DNA from: Tenacibaculum sp. SG-28
GTDB lineage: Bacteria; Bacteroidota; Bacteroidia; Flavobacteriales; Flavobacteriaceae
Direction: 5' to 3'
DNA length: 64,000 nt
NCBI RefSeq assembly: GCF_002954385.1
Contig: NZ_MQVY01000004.1
Span: 1-64,000, forward strand
The first letter of the stretch is position 1, and every line of letters begins with the position of its first letter. Below, one piece after another: positions 36,257 through 48,096 of the stretch. A program made the translations under genes and the position numbers. The notes under the pieces are model-generated. The model searched no databases. It was not told the DNA's origin and was given only the letters and a program-made list of their open reading frames with translations.

Positions 36257-38023
36257 ATGAAAAATAGGACTATTACAACTTTTCTTCCGTCTCTTCTTGC
36301 TTTAATGCTAAGCGTTTGTTCTTGTTCTAAAACAAAAGAAGAAACTAAAATTGCTAGTGTAACAACTTCCAACACTATTCAGGTAGCACATCCGATTTCT
36401 TCGGAAGAAGACACTTTGGATGGGCGACTTATTTTGCTTATAGCAGAAAATAATACTACAGAACCGCGTTTTCAACTAAGAGATGATGCTAAAACATGCC
36501 AGGCTTTTGGCATGGATGTAGAGGATTGGAACGCAAATGCTCCAATAGCCTTTGACACGAATGCTTTCGGATATCCAATATCTAGTTTTAAAGACCTTCC
36601 GTCGGGAGATTTCTATGTGCAAGTTGTATTTCATAAATACGAAACTTTAACACGTTCCGATGGTCATGTTGTGAAGCTGCCGATGGATAGAGGAGAGGGG
36701 CAACAATGGAACAAGGCACCTGGTAATTTTTATTCAATACCTAAAAAAATCACTATAGAAAACGGAGAATTTCCGAAATTAAACTTAGCACTCGATCAAA
36801 AAATTCCGGCTATTACCCCTCCAAAAGATTCTAAATATGTAAAACACATTAAAATTAGAAGTAAATTGTTAAGCGATTTTTGGGGAAGAGACATGTATTT
36901 AGGGGCACATGTATTGTTACCAGAAGGATGGGATACACACCCTGATGTAAAATATCCACTAGCAATAATGCACGGGCATTTCCCTAGTGATTTCAATGGG
37001 TTTCGATCGACACCTCCAGATCCTAATCTTACTCCGGAGTATAGCGAACGTTTTAAGGTAGACGGGTATAATATCATCGTTCAGCAAGAGGCTTATGATT
37101 TTTACAAAGCCTGGACTGGCCCTGATTTTCCACGAGTACTAGCTGTAAAAATTCAACATCCAACACCTTATTATGACGATTCGTATGCCGTAAATAGTAG
37201 TGCACAAGGACCATACGGTGACGCTATTACTTATGAATTGATTCCGTATATAGAAAAACAATTTAGAGGTATTGGAGAGGGATGGTCTAGATTTGTATAT
37301 GGTGGTAGTACTGGTGGTTGGGAGTCTCTTGCCGTACAAGTTAAGTATCCTAAGGAATATGGGATGTGCTTTGCAGCCTGTCCGGATCCAATTGATTTTA
37401 GGGCGTATTGCTTGGTGGATATTTACAACGATAAAAATGCCTACTTTAAGGAAGGGAAATTTCGAAAGACACTAGTACCTGGTCATCGAGATTATTTAGG
37501 AAATGTTGATGCTACTTTGCGAGATATGAATTATCGAGAGTTAGTTTTAGGGAGTAAAGGACGTTCCGGACAACAGTGGGACATATGGGAAGCAACCTAT
37601 TCACCAATCGATGCTGAGGGGTATCCAAAACGGATTTGGAACCGTATGACCGGAGAAATAGATAAAGAAGTAGCGGCGTATTGGAAGGAAAATTATGACC
37701 TTGCTTATATTTTGAAACGAGATTGGGCGAAGCATGGTCAAGATTGGAAAAATAAAATACATTTGTACTGTGGGGACATGGATAACTATTATTTGAATAA
37801 TGCTGTATATCTCGCGGAAGAAATTTTAGCAGAAACAACAGCGCCATATTACAATGGAGAAGTCGATTATGGTGATAGAGCAGAGCATTGTTGGAATGGT
37901 GATCAGAAGAACGAAAATCACATCAGTAGGTTGCGATACCACCGCATGTTCATTACCAAATATGTAAATAAAGTAGCTGCTGTGGCTCCTGAAAATGCCG
38001 ATTTAAAAAGTTGGAGGTATTAA
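36257..38023 (+). CDS. Lipoprotein esterase (alpha/beta hydrolase, enterochelin-esterase-like)
   Basis: 588 residues from ATG 36257, preferred over an earlier GTG/ATG-like start because it begins the lipoprotein signal (LMLSVCSC). A beta-rich N-terminal domain (to about residue 190) leads into an alpha/beta hydrolase with the nucleophile elbow YGGSTGGWES (Ser near 350). The late segment CGDMDNYYLN and the histidine in GDRAEHCWNGD plausibly complete the triad. The substrate may be a polysaccharide ester, but this is inference from genomic neighbours only. Confidence 0.8.
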   Translation: MKNRTITTFLPSLLALMLSVCSCSKTKEETKIASVTTSNTIQVAHPISSEEDTLDGRLILLIAENNTTEPRFQLRDDAKTCQAFGMDVEDWNANAPIAFDTNAFGYPISSFKDLPSGDFYVQVVFHKYETLTRSDGHVVKLPMDRGEGQQWNKAPGNFYSIPKKITIENGEFPKLNLALDQKIPAITPPKDSKYVKHIKIRSKLLSDFWGRDMYLGAHVLLPEGWDTHPDVKYPLAIMHGHFPSDFNGFRSTPPDPNLTPEYSERFKVDGYNIIVQQEAYDFYKAWTGPDFPRVLAVKIQHPTPYYDDSYAVNSSAQGPYGDAITYELIPYIEKQFRGIGEGWSRFVYGGSTGGWESLAVQVKYPKEYGMCFAACPDPIDFRAYCLVDIYNDKNAYFKEGKFRKTLVPGHRDYLGNVDATLRDMNYRELVLGSKGRSGQQWDIWEATYSPIDAEGYPKRIWNRMTGEIDKEVAAYWKENYDLAYILKRDWAKHGQDWKNKIHLYCGDMDNYYLNNAVYLAEEILAETTAPYYNGEVDYGDRAEHCWNGDQKNENHISRLRYHRMFITKYVNKVAAVAPENADLKSWRY

Positions 38024-38119
38024 GTTTCAGCAACCTTGCAAAAATATGCTTCTAGCGATATTTTCAATAGAAAATCAATTAGAGACATATAACAATTCAC
38101 AAAATATATTTAAACAAAA

Positions 38120-39613
38120 ATGAAAATGAAAAAGTATATTTCAATTATTGGAGTATTAGCTTTTTTTAAAATACTAATTCAATGTATTGGAAATAGAAAT
38201 TACGGATTTCAACGAGATGAATTACTGCATCTGTCTGCTGCAGAACATATGGATTGGGGATTTATAGAATTCCCTCCTCTTATAGCAGGTGTAGCGAAAA
38301 TAGCAATCACTTTTTTCGGGATTTCTTTACCTGGTGTAAGACTTTTCTCTACCTTGGCTGGTGTTGCGATATTGATACTATGTTGCCTGATGGCGAAAGC
38401 ATTAGGGGGGAAAAACAAAGCAATATTACTTTCAGGAATCTTTACACTAGCATTTATTCCTTTCTACAGAAATCATACATTACTACAGCCGGTAGTGTTT
38501 GACCAATTATTCTGGACATTGGGTTTTTATATTCTTATTCGATTTATCAATTCTGAAAATAAAAAGCTTCTTTTGCTACTAGGAATATCTACAGGGTTAG
38601 GTCTGTTAACAAAATATACTATTGCAGTATGGATATTTGGTGTTTTATTAGGATTGCTCTGGTATAAAAAGGCAGCAATATACAAGAATCTATGGTTTTA
38701 TATGTCAATAGTTCTAACGCTACTTTTATTTCTTCCTAACTTAATTTGGCAATTAAAGCATGATATACCTTTTTTAAAGCATTTTAAAGCCTTAAAAGAA
38801 CAGCAATTAGATAGTTTAAGTCCTTTTGATTTTTTACTCGGTCAATTCGAATCTCCTTTTACTTTTTGTATGGTAGTAATAGGGTTATTTTTTTTCTTTG
38901 TTGATGGTTCTCTTAAAAAGTATAAACCCCTTGGAATTGCTGTTAGTTTTATATTTATTACTTTATGGATAGTACGAGCAAAGGTGTATTACGTTTTTCC
39001 TGTATATCCACTTTTGTTTGCTAGTGCTGCGGTAAAAATTGAAGAAAAATTTCAAGAAAATCCTGTATGGATCTACACCATAGGAGCTATTACATTTCTA
39101 CCATCCATATTTTTTATTCCAATGGGTACTCCTATTTTACCAATCGATACCTACGTTGCATATCGAGGATTACAGAAAAAGAATGGAAGAATACAATTAA
39201 CGAGTGATTATGCAGATATGTTCGGTTGGGAAGAGCAAGTGCGTGCTTTACATAGTGCATATACGTCATTGTCTGGAGAAGAACAAGAAGCTTGTTTGAT
39301 TTGGGCTAGTAACTATGGAGAAGCTGGAGCAGCTGAAATCCTTGGTAAAAAATATAAATTACCACAAGCTATCTCTAAAAGTGGAAGTTTTTGGTTATGG
39401 GGTCCAGGAGCAATAGATACAAAGGTTTGGATTGTAATAGGATATAATAAGCAAGATGTTGAAAATGTATTCGAAGAAATAGAATTAGTGTCTGTACTTA
39501 CTAATACCTATGCCGTGGAAGAAGAGAATCACGTACCGATTTATGTTTGCAGAAGCCCTAAGGTAGCTATTCCTAAATTATGGTCAAGCTGGGAGGATAG
39601 CGTTTTTGAATAG
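38120..39613 (+). CDS. GT39/ArnT-like membrane glycosyltransferase
   Basis: 497 residues, about ten membrane helices. The first loop has the acidic catalytic-type motif FQRDELLHLSAAEHMDWGF, typical of the PMT_2 (dolichyl-phosphate-mannose-protein mannosyltransferase) superfamily, in which an aspartate after helix 1 is essential. The C-terminal 130 residues form a soluble periplasmic domain. Such enzymes move a sugar from a polyprenyl phosphate to protein or lipid; donor and acceptor are unknown here. Confidence 0.85.
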   Translation: MKMKKYISIIGVLAFFKILIQCIGNRNYGFQRDELLHLSAAEHMDWGFIEFPPLIAGVAKIAITFFGISLPGVRLFSTLAGVAILILCCLMAKALGGKNKAILLSGIFTLAFIPFYRNHTLLQPVVFDQLFWTLGFYILIRFINSENKKLLLLLGISTGLGLLTKYTIAVWIFGVLLGLLWYKKAAIYKNLWFYMSIVLTLLLFLPNLIWQLKHDIPFLKHFKALKEQQLDSLSPFDFLLGQFESPFTFCMVVIGLFFFFVDGSLKKYKPLGIAVSFIFITLWIVRAKVYYVFPVYPLLFASAAVKIEEKFQENPVWIYTIGAITFLPSIFFIPMGTPILPIDTYVAYRGLQKKNGRIQLTSDYADMFGWEEQVRALHSAYTSLSGEEQEACLIWASNYGEAGAAEILGKKYKLPQAISKSGSFWLWGPGAIDTKVWIVIGYNKQDVENVFEEIELVSVLTNTYAVEEENHVPIYVCRSPKVAIPKLWSSWEDSVFE

Positions 39614-39771
39614 TGAAAATACTGCAGATTTTCAAGGGATATTTTTTTGTAATGATATTATTTTTCCTCGACCAAAACTCTGAAAAAGGTAGTTGCAATG
39701 CTTCTAATATTAGAATTATAGGAAGTTAACTATCTCGAGAATTATTTAAAGATTATTAAAATTAAATTACG

Positions 39772-40857
39772 ATGAAACTATCTTCCGACGACAATTTGCG
39801 ATTTAAATGTGGTAAAAAAAGTATTAACAGGTTTATGTTAGCCCCTATGACAAATTCACAAAGTCATGAAAATGGCATGCTATCGGAAGCGGAATACCAT
39901 TGGTTAACGAAACGTGCAGAAGGTGGTTTTGGTATTACAATGACTTGTGCCGCCCATGTACAAGAGGTTGGAAAAGGTTTTCCAGGACAACTCGGTATTT
40001 TCTCGGATGCCCAAATAGAAGGACATGAAAAACTATCCAGAGGAATTAAAGCGCATGGAAGCTTGGCAGTTATTCAATTGCATCACGCCGGCATGCGTTC
40101 TCCCAAAGAACTTGTAGGCGAAAGCCCACTATGCCCTTCTGCAAATGAAAAATACGGTGCTCGGGAAATGTCATTGGAAGAGGTTATTCAGTTACGGGAT
40201 GATTTTGTTGCTGCGGCAGTTCGTGCCAAAAAAAGTGGATACGATGGGGTGGAAGTACACGGAGCACATGGTTATATTTTAACGCAATTTTTAAGTGATG
40301 AGTTCAATAAGCGAACAGATTTGTATGGGGGAGGGTTGGAAAATCGCTCTCGTTTATTGTTTGAAATAGTAGATACTATTCGAGAAAAATGCGGTACAGA
40401 ATTTTTGGTAGGAGTACGTTTATCTCCCGAGAGATTTGGTATGAAATTAGAGGAGGTAAAACAGGTTTCGCAACAACTTATTGCTGCCGGAAATATTGAT
40501 TTTTTAGATATTTCTTTATGGGATGTCTGGAAACTTCCAGAGGAGGAAAGCCAGCAACAATTAACCTTATTAGAACACTTTACGTCTATAGATCGAAAGG
40601 ATGTTTTGCTTACAGTTGCCGGACATATAAGAACAGGGCAAGATGTAGAAAAGGTATTAGCCGCAAAGGTTGATTTTGTAAGTATTGGTAGAGCTGCTAT
40701 TTTACATCATGATTTTCCTTATAGGGTATTACAAAATAGTGATTTTACTCCTGTAGAAACTCCAGTTACTGAAGCATATCTGGCACAAGAAGGGCTTGGT
40801 GAAAAGTTTATTACCTATATGAAACGTTGGGATAATTTTGTTAAAGAAGAAGTGTAG
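39772..40857 (+). CDS. NADH:flavin oxidoreductase, old yellow enzyme family
   Basis: 361 residues, a TIM barrel binding FMN. Recognisable elements are RFMLAPMTNSQS near the N-terminus, QLHHAGMRS, the active-site pair in GVEVHGAHGYILTQFLS, the DLYGGGLENRSR segment and a C-terminal phosphate-binding GHIRTGQDVEKVL ... VSIGRAAI. It probably reduces enones or related electrophiles with NAD(P)H in the cytoplasm. It is followed by a strong bidirectional terminator. Confidence 0.9.
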   Translation: MKLSSDDNLRFKCGKKSINRFMLAPMTNSQSHENGMLSEAEYHWLTKRAEGGFGITMTCAAHVQEVGKGFPGQLGIFSDAQIEGHEKLSRGIKAHGSLAVIQLHHAGMRSPKELVGESPLCPSANEKYGAREMSLEEVIQLRDDFVAAAVRAKKSGYDGVEVHGAHGYILTQFLSDEFNKRTDLYGGGLENRSRLLFEIVDTIREKCGTEFLVGVRLSPERFGMKLEEVKQVSQQLIAAGNIDFLDISLWDVWKLPEEESQQQLTLLEHFTSIDRKDVLLTVAGHIRTGQDVEKVLAAKVDFVSIGRAAILHHDFPYRVLQNSDFTPVETPVTEAYLAQEGLGEKFITYMKRWDNFVKEEV

Positions 40858-40885
40858 CTTTTTCAAAACCTATACTAGTATAAAA

Positions 40886-40916
40886 AAACACCCGCAAAAT
40901 ATATTTACGGGTGTTT
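40886..40916. terminator. Bidirectional intrinsic terminator
   Basis: AAACACCCG (40886-40894) and CGGGTGTTT (40908-40916) form a 9-bp perfect stem with a 13-nt loop, flanked by A and T runs on the two sides. It lies between two converging genes and can serve both. Confidence 0.85.
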
Positions 40917-40933
40917 CTTTAAAGTATTGTACC

Positions 40934-41407
40934 TTAGAATTGGTAGCGTAATGCGATACCGATATCCGATTGGAATCCATCGTAATAGTTGCTAAATCCT
41001 ACTTCTGGTCTAAAATCTAAGGATATTAATAATGGAATATCAAAGTTGTATTCCACACCAATTACACCAGAGGCAAAAATAGAAGTGTTAGAATTATCTA
41101 AAACTTTGTCCTTCCAATTTCCAAGTCCTCCACCAAAACCTGCATACCAATTAAACTTATTTTCTAATTGCCATACCCATTGGTATAAGCCAGTAACTTT
41201 AAATGCATTATAATCTTTATTTCCTCTAATACCAAGATCTACCTCCAAACGGTTATTGCTTGAAAGCTTTCGCTGGTATGAAAATTCTGTACCAAAACCA
41301 TCATTGGCCCCAAAACGAATCCCGATAGTATTATCGGCAATTTGCTGCGCATTTGTGGTTAGTGCAAATGCACTAAATGCAATAAGTAATACATAAAATT
41401 TTTTCAT
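40934..41407 (-). CDS. Small outer-membrane beta-barrel protein
   Basis: 157 residues. The signal peptide ends TNAQ. The mature part is made of alternating amphipathic strands (IGIRFGANDGFGTEFSYQRKL, FNWYAGFGGGLGNW, ISLDFRPEVGF) and ends in an aromatic residue (ALRYQF), the typical outer-membrane insertion signal. About eight strands are expected. The ligand is unknown. Confidence 0.8.
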   Translation of the reverse strand: MKKFYVLLIAFSAFALTTNAQQIADNTIGIRFGANDGFGTEFSYQRKLSSNNRLEVDLGIRGNKDYNAFKVTGLYQWVWQLENKFNWYAGFGGGLGNWKDKVLDNSNTSIFASGVIGVEYNFDIPLLISLDFRPEVGFSNYYDGFQSDIGIALRYQF

Positions 41408-41454
41408 AATTTTTTCCTTATTTAATTAATTTCGGCTAAAATACGCAAATTATA

Positions 41455-44400
41455 TTAGTTCTTAATAGTAATTGTACTCCCTTTAGAGTTACTCCTTAAT
41501 TCTGGCGCATAGAAGTTTTCAATCATTGCAATACCAGTGCTAAAAATACCAGTATGGCTTGCTCTTGTATCGTATTCAAAAACGTAAATACCTTTCGGTA
41601 GGTAGTCAAAAAAGAAATTTGTAGCTGTATCGCGTATACTTTGGTAAAAAGAAATTCCATCTTGCCATTTGTACTTCGAAATGTTATCTAGGGGTTCTAA
41701 TCCACTAGCTCTATTGTCTTTTATATGCAAATATTGCATGTCTCGATCGGAATACAGTACTATTTTGGTGGTTACTATATCTCCAATCTTTACCGCACCT
41801 GCCTCCGATATTGGAACCAATTTCAAGCCATTTTCGGTAGTTACTTTTTTAAATAGTTTTTTCTCTATTTTTAAAGAAGATTCCGTTGCTGAAACCGCAT
41901 TTAAATTTTCAAAATATTGCCAATATAAGCCTCCCCATAAGGCAGTTTTACTAGTAGGTTTAATTTCTACAGTACTCATATCATTGGATATTTCATTGGC
42001 AGTCCAAGAAGTTTTGAAATATCCTGTTCCTGCCATTATTTTAGTGTCTTCTGATTTTTCAGGAATAATTTTTTGTGTTCCAACGGAAACTGTAGGCGTA
42101 TTGGTTATGTCGTGTAAATCAATTCCATAGTGCACTAGCGCATGTATTGCAGCGGCTGTAGCTTTCGTGGTGTTCCATCGATTTACTTGTTTATTTTTTA
42201 GCAGCCAGAGTTTTAGTTTTTCTATGATTTTTGGAGTTGGTTCTATTTCGCTAAAGGTTTCGATAAGTAGCGCTTGTGTTTCTGTAGGAGCTTCGCTCCA
42301 CAACCATCCTGCTTTATTGGCTTTCCAATACATTCCTTTTTCTTCCGATAAGATACTTGTTTCTTTCAAAGATTTAACTATTATTCGTGCTTTATCTTTA
42401 CGATTATTTCGAAATAATTGTAAGGCTATCAAAGCTTTCTGCTGTAGGTTTACGTCCATCCAGTATTTTTCAGTTTGTTGCTGAAAGTATTTCACTGCTT
42501 CTACAGAGTTTTCTGGTATCGCTTTTTGTTTGAAAAATTGACGCAAGTATAGGTAACGGATGTTAAAATCACTTAGGTGATTTTTTGCAAAAATTCTACT
42601 GATTTTGCAATGCCCTCTGTTTTCTTTATGCGCAATGCTTTGTCTTGTAATTTTTGATAGTGGTAAGCTATTTCGTTGTCTAAATACAGCAATGCTTTTT
42701 CGATGATTTCTGTGGTAAGTGCATCCAATTCAGAAATACTGAGCTGTTGTAAATGCCCGAATCCAGTAACGATGTGCTGGGTAATACTTCTGTTCGCCTG
42801 CGGATTACCCTTAAACCAGGGGAATCCGCCGTTGGGCAATTGCATCTGCTTTAGTTTGGAAGCGATGCGTTGTTTTTCACCCTTGATTTTGTGAATTTCA
42901 AACAATAGGGCAATTCGCTTTCTCTGCTCTTCTTCCGATTGCGCCTCTCGTATCCATGGAGTTTCCTCCAGTAGTATGCTTTTTAATTCCTGGTTTTTTT
43001 CTAGATTACTTATGAGTAGATCTGCCGAGGCCCACTGGGTAAAAACTTCCTCAATCTTTGGGTTGGAACTCGTGATGTATTGTGCAATACTATTGGCATA
43101 ATACCTAGAAAATATTTGTTCGCTTCCTGCAGCATTACTTTCTAAAAGATAGGGTAGTGCTTGTATGGCATACCAAACGGGATTGGATGTTATCTCTAAA
43201 GTTAGTTTGTGGTTTAACAGTGTTTTAGAAGTGTTGTTTATTAATTTCTCCAGTGTAAAGGTTTTACTCTTTCCTTCTGAAGTCCATAACGGAAGTGCCT
43301 CTGTAACGAGTGTTCTATTAGAAAGTACAGGTATAGTTGTCTGTTCTCCATCGGAGAAGTTGCCCGCTTGGGCTGCGATTTTAATTTGAACAAGATCTAA
43401 AGTATCCGGAACTTTGAGTTTCCAGTAAACCTGTGTGTTTCCAGCAGCATCAATACGGTACTCTCTTTTACTGGTGTTGTCTGGTATCCAAGCACATCTT
43501 TCTCCCGTTAAAGGATTATGGAAGCTTATATTTGCAGTACCCTCGAGAATTTTTGTGGTGGTATTGGTAATTTTAGCAGGTATTACAATGGAATCTCCTT
43601 TTCTTAGAAATCTCGGGAGGCTAGGAGTAACCATCACTTGTTTTTGTGTAATTATTTCCTCGGTTTTTATACCAGAATACAAATTTTTAGTATGTGCTAG
43701 TACTTGTAATTTCCAAGAAGTAAGTGCCTCCGGAGTAGTGAATTCAAAGGATACACTTCCATCTTTGTCCGTTTTCAACTGCGGAAAAAAGAAGGCTGTT
43801 TCTTTAAGGTTTTTTCGAAAGTTCATTTCTTTAAAAGTCTTTTTCTCTTCTGAGTTTTCGATGAGGTTGTCTTGGTCTTCCTCGGCACTTTCCGGACTTG
43901 TTTCTGCCGCCATTTCGATACCATTAGTTGCTTCTTGTAATTTTCTTGAAGTATCCACACTAGCATATCCCATGGTAATTATATTTTCTGTACTATTGTC
44001 AGATTCCATGAGAACGTTTATGTCAGAAAAATTAGTTACTACTTTTTCAACAGATTGCATTCCTACATATGAAAATACAAGCGTATCTCCTTTATTGACA
44101 CGGATGGAATACGCTCCATCAAAATTGGTTTCTGTTCCGAAGTTTGTTCCTTTGATCCGAACGGAAACACCTAGTAAATAACTACTTTCATCCGAGACAA
44201 TTCCGCTTATGGTACCGTCAAATTTCTTTTTTTGGTAAGCAAGATTTCTAAGGTATTGTTGGTTTAGCCATCGATTATTCGTGAAACTAAAGCCAAACCA
44301 TTTGTAATGTGCATTATTTGGATAGTCGTTAAAAAAAGTTCTTGGAACTTCAGGTATATGTACAGTAAACACAGTATTTCCAAAACTCATATTAGCGTAT

Positions 44401-47400
44401 GCTCGGTTATACCTCTGAATTGTGGTTTGGATATGGGGGAAAAACGCCATTGATGTGGCTCAAATGCATCTAAAGAAGCATCGTACATGCTTGCCAAAAC
44501 TTCTGCAGATACCGGTTCTTTTTGAGAACCTTTAATGGTAAATCGCCAAGTTTCTTGAGAACCCGGAACTAACTTGTCTCGAAAGGTGTTGGTTGTAATC
44601 TCCAAATCTTTTTTAGGGAAAGGTACCGAAATAGTGTGACTTCCTTTCGCAAAAGAGTTATAGGCAACATAATACCAATTTACGTGAATACCTCCCATAT
44701 CTTGAGCCGATATTGGTATGTTAATTTGTTTGTGATTGCGGTTTAAATGAAGGTAGTGTTTGCTAACCGAACTGTCTTGACGTGAAATTTCTACCATTAC
44801 ATAAATGGATTTTGCGCCCGATTTTACCTTTAGTATGGCCTCTTCCCCGGGTTTGTAGGTCTCTTTATCCGAGGTAATCGCGACAATACTAGCATCGGAG
44901 GGAATTTTGTCTTTTGATGACATTACAGTTATAATTTTACATCCTTAATGGATTTTCCCGTCGAATCCTTAGTATGTAAAACCACCATGTATTTACCAGA
45001 GCTCCATTTTGAAATAGAATTTAATGGTACTTTGGTACCTTTTTCAGTGTCATAAGAACTTGTAAAAACTAGTTTTTCTTTTTCCCATTCTTGTACATTA
45101 CTCTCTTTTTTGTAAGCTTCATAAGGAAACTTTGTGAGGTACTCTTTTTGGTTTATAATAGGATAGTCTGGAAATGCCCAAGGACGATTTCGTAAGGGTC
45201 TACCAGGAGCTTTTAGTTTAAACACAGAAATAGTTCCTTTGTTAAATATTGGTGTTCCGTTTATGTTTTTAGTAGCTATAGCTATTTGATGGGTGTCTGT
45301 ATTTTTATCCAGAATTTCGTCTATAGTAATACTTGCTTGCAAGGAGTGATAGCCAATTTTAAGATGCTCTTTAATACTTCTTGTTTCCCCATTAATATCC
45401 GTTACATCGGCACTTATAGCATAGGTAAATATAGGTAGATTTTCAGTAGAAATACTTTCATCTGGTTGTGCAATGAACGCAATTTCAAAATTTCCTGTGG
45501 CATCTGTTTGTGTCGTTCCAAAGCTAATTTCTTCCGAAGTACTGTAGAAGTTAGGGTGGTTCCAATACCACCATCTTGGGTATTCTACGTTTCTGTAAAT
45601 ACGATATGCTACTGTGGCATTACTAATAGGAGTATTTGCATAGGATATGGCAGTACCTTTCCTCGTAATCGTATCTTTTACCTTAAAAGTAGTCGCACTT
45701 GGTGTAAAAGCTACTTTAAATTTTTGTATTTTGTATTCCTCTACTAAAATTTTAGTGTAATTTTTTGATCCTCAACCGAAGCTTCTATTGTATAGGAACC
45801 GGTTAGTCCTGTATTTGGAAGTAGGAATTCGGTGCTAAAAGAGCCAAAGGTATTTGTGGTTACCGAAAGTTCTTGCACCGTTTGGTAATTACTGTCTTTA
45901 AGTCTTACAGTCAGGGTTTTATTTGCTAATACCGTGTTGTTATCTTTGGAGTTTTGTAGTAAAATACCTTTGCAGTAAACAATTTGTCCTGGCCTGTAGA
46001 TACTTCTATCTGTGAAGAGAAAAGTTCTTCTTTTATGCCTCGCTTCTCCCAATTTGCTTGCAATATTTCTTCTAGGATTAATGTATAATTGGGAGAATGT
46101 AGCAGTATCTCTTTTGTGCTGTATTTTTGCTGTAATATCGTAGTAATACTGCATTGTTCCTTTGAAGCTAAATTCTCCGTTTTTATCTGTTGTAAAACTT
46201 TTATAAAGAGACTTATTATTTTTATTTTTTGGGTCACTGCTGAATGTTACATAAGCTTTTGCAAGAGGTTTGCCGGAAGTTCTGTTTACCACCTGATAGC
46301 TATTAGTATTGGAAACATTGGCGATAAGAGCAATGTCGGTAACCTGAATAGCAGAAAACGCAGTAATGGCTTTTTTGGAATCATCTGGAGTGGATTCTGC
46401 AAGTATTATGTAATATCCTTGTTCCAACTTCGGTATGCCAACTTCTGTACTGTGTTTCTGGAAGTCTTTGGTATCGGGTAAGCTGCAACTCCATGAAGTA
46501 ATTTTTGGTTGCTTCGTAATACCGGTAATTTGTGCTTCTTTTTTATATTTTTTCTGCAGTGCTTCTATAGCACTGCTTCCCATTTTGTAGATGGAAAACC
46601 GGAGATTTTTGATGTTTTTATAGTTTACTAAAATCTTGCTATACATACCCACAGGAATGTGCTTTTCACTGGTAATATCAAGTGTGCTTGCTTGGATGTT
46701 TTCTTTTAGGGCTAATGCTTTTGTAGCAACGGTATTTCTAGGGAATTTTGTTAGGATCTCATCGCATAATTCTATGGCTTCGTTATTTTTGTAACGATAT
46801 ATTTCTTTGCTTCCTCGTCGGTATGTTTGTGCTTGTTGGTTTTTTCGTCTCGCAATTTCAAGCGTGTAATACCCCACTGCAGTATAGGTTTTAAATTCTT
46901 TACTTGAAGTATGTAATGTTTCTAAAAATTGCTGTTCTTTATTGGGAAAAGTAGCGTGCTTTTCTATAAATCGAATGCGTTCTATATCAGTATTAACAAA
47001 GGCATCTTGGTATCTGTTTTGATATTGATGCTTTAATAATTTTTGATAAGCAACAAGCGCGTTAAACGATTGCGATAAGGTATCTTTGGTTACTAGAGGA
47101 ATTTCCATAAAGCTGTTAGCATTTGTTAGTAAAGCACTATTAGATACGGTAAATTTGTAAGAAGGTTTGAGGATGCTAGTTTCGGTATTTTTAAAAAATT
47201 CTAAAGAATTTTGCAGTAAAAAGTCATAAAGAGTAGGGTGCAATTTTTTACTGTCTTTGTGTAGTTGCAAGATTTCATAAAAATCTTTTATTTTACTTTT
47301 TTGAAGTACGGATTCATCTGTTGTTGATGCTTTATAATAGTGGTTAATTTCAGAAAATAATGTAGTTAAGTCCCAAGTTCTAAAATCCGTTTTGTCATTT

Positions 47401-47792
47401 TTTACAATAGATTGCGTTCTATTGTATAGCTTCCATCTATTCGCTTTAAAGTACTCCCAATAGAGATTAGCCAACATGCTCTGTAAGATATTTTTGGCAG
47501 GTGCAGTACTAGTGGCGATGTGTTGCTCAAACCGCTTTACAACAGAGAACTGAGCATCTTCCTCTAGCGTTAACGAAAATTTACTCTGATATACCAAGGC
47601 TTTAATTAATTGCGAATCGTTATTTTCTTTTTTTGCTTTGGCATAAATACCATCTACCTTTACCAAAGCGGTTTTAAGTTGATCTTTTAATTCATACCTA
47701 TAGACCTGTTCCCATAATTCAGGGTAGTCTTCTTGACCTATCGCTAGTGGCGTAAGTGTTACAATTAAAATTACAGATAGTATTTTGTACAT
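41455..47792 (-). pseudogene. Alpha-2-macroglobulin-like MG domain protein, broken by four one-base frameshifts
   Basis: ATG 47792 starts a signal peptide (LTPLAIGQ). Five frames (47792-45744, 45744-44929, 44923-44387, 44450-42573, then to 41455) together encode about 2,110 residues in the order expected for the flavobacterial family: N-terminal helical region, MG domains (SIYRPGQIVYCKG, YKPGEEAILKVKSG), a carboxypeptidase-regulatory-like insert (ISGIVSDESSYLLGVSV), the ANG/A2M core (TDKDGSVSFEF, WKLQVLAHTKN), an alpha-toroid part (NGGFPWFKGNPQANRS) and a C-terminal beta domain. No CxEQ thioester is seen. Each junction (about 45750, 44930, 44445 and 42560) is repaired by one added base, usually an A or T in a run. 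Bacterial A2M-like proteins are periplasmic protease traps or envelope guardians. Confidence 0.85.
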
Positions 47793-48096
47793 GCTTTGTG
47801 AATTTATTCAACAGCTATTAGCTTATAATATACCGTAAAAGTTTAACAAAAGAAAATATAGTTGCATTCTTCAAATTACAACCAATTTTTATTGCTTTTA
47901 ATGGGTATGTAATTTACCTAACAACAAATGGGCCAAAAAAAATTTGGGAGCACAATACGTTAATAGAGAGATAAACGATACACGGCACACTGCAAAGACA
48001 TAAATACAGAAAAATGAATGTGACAGATTTTTTTCCATTTAAAACGTGCGTACATTACTATTTTACTTGATTATATTTACACAAATTTTTTCTACC

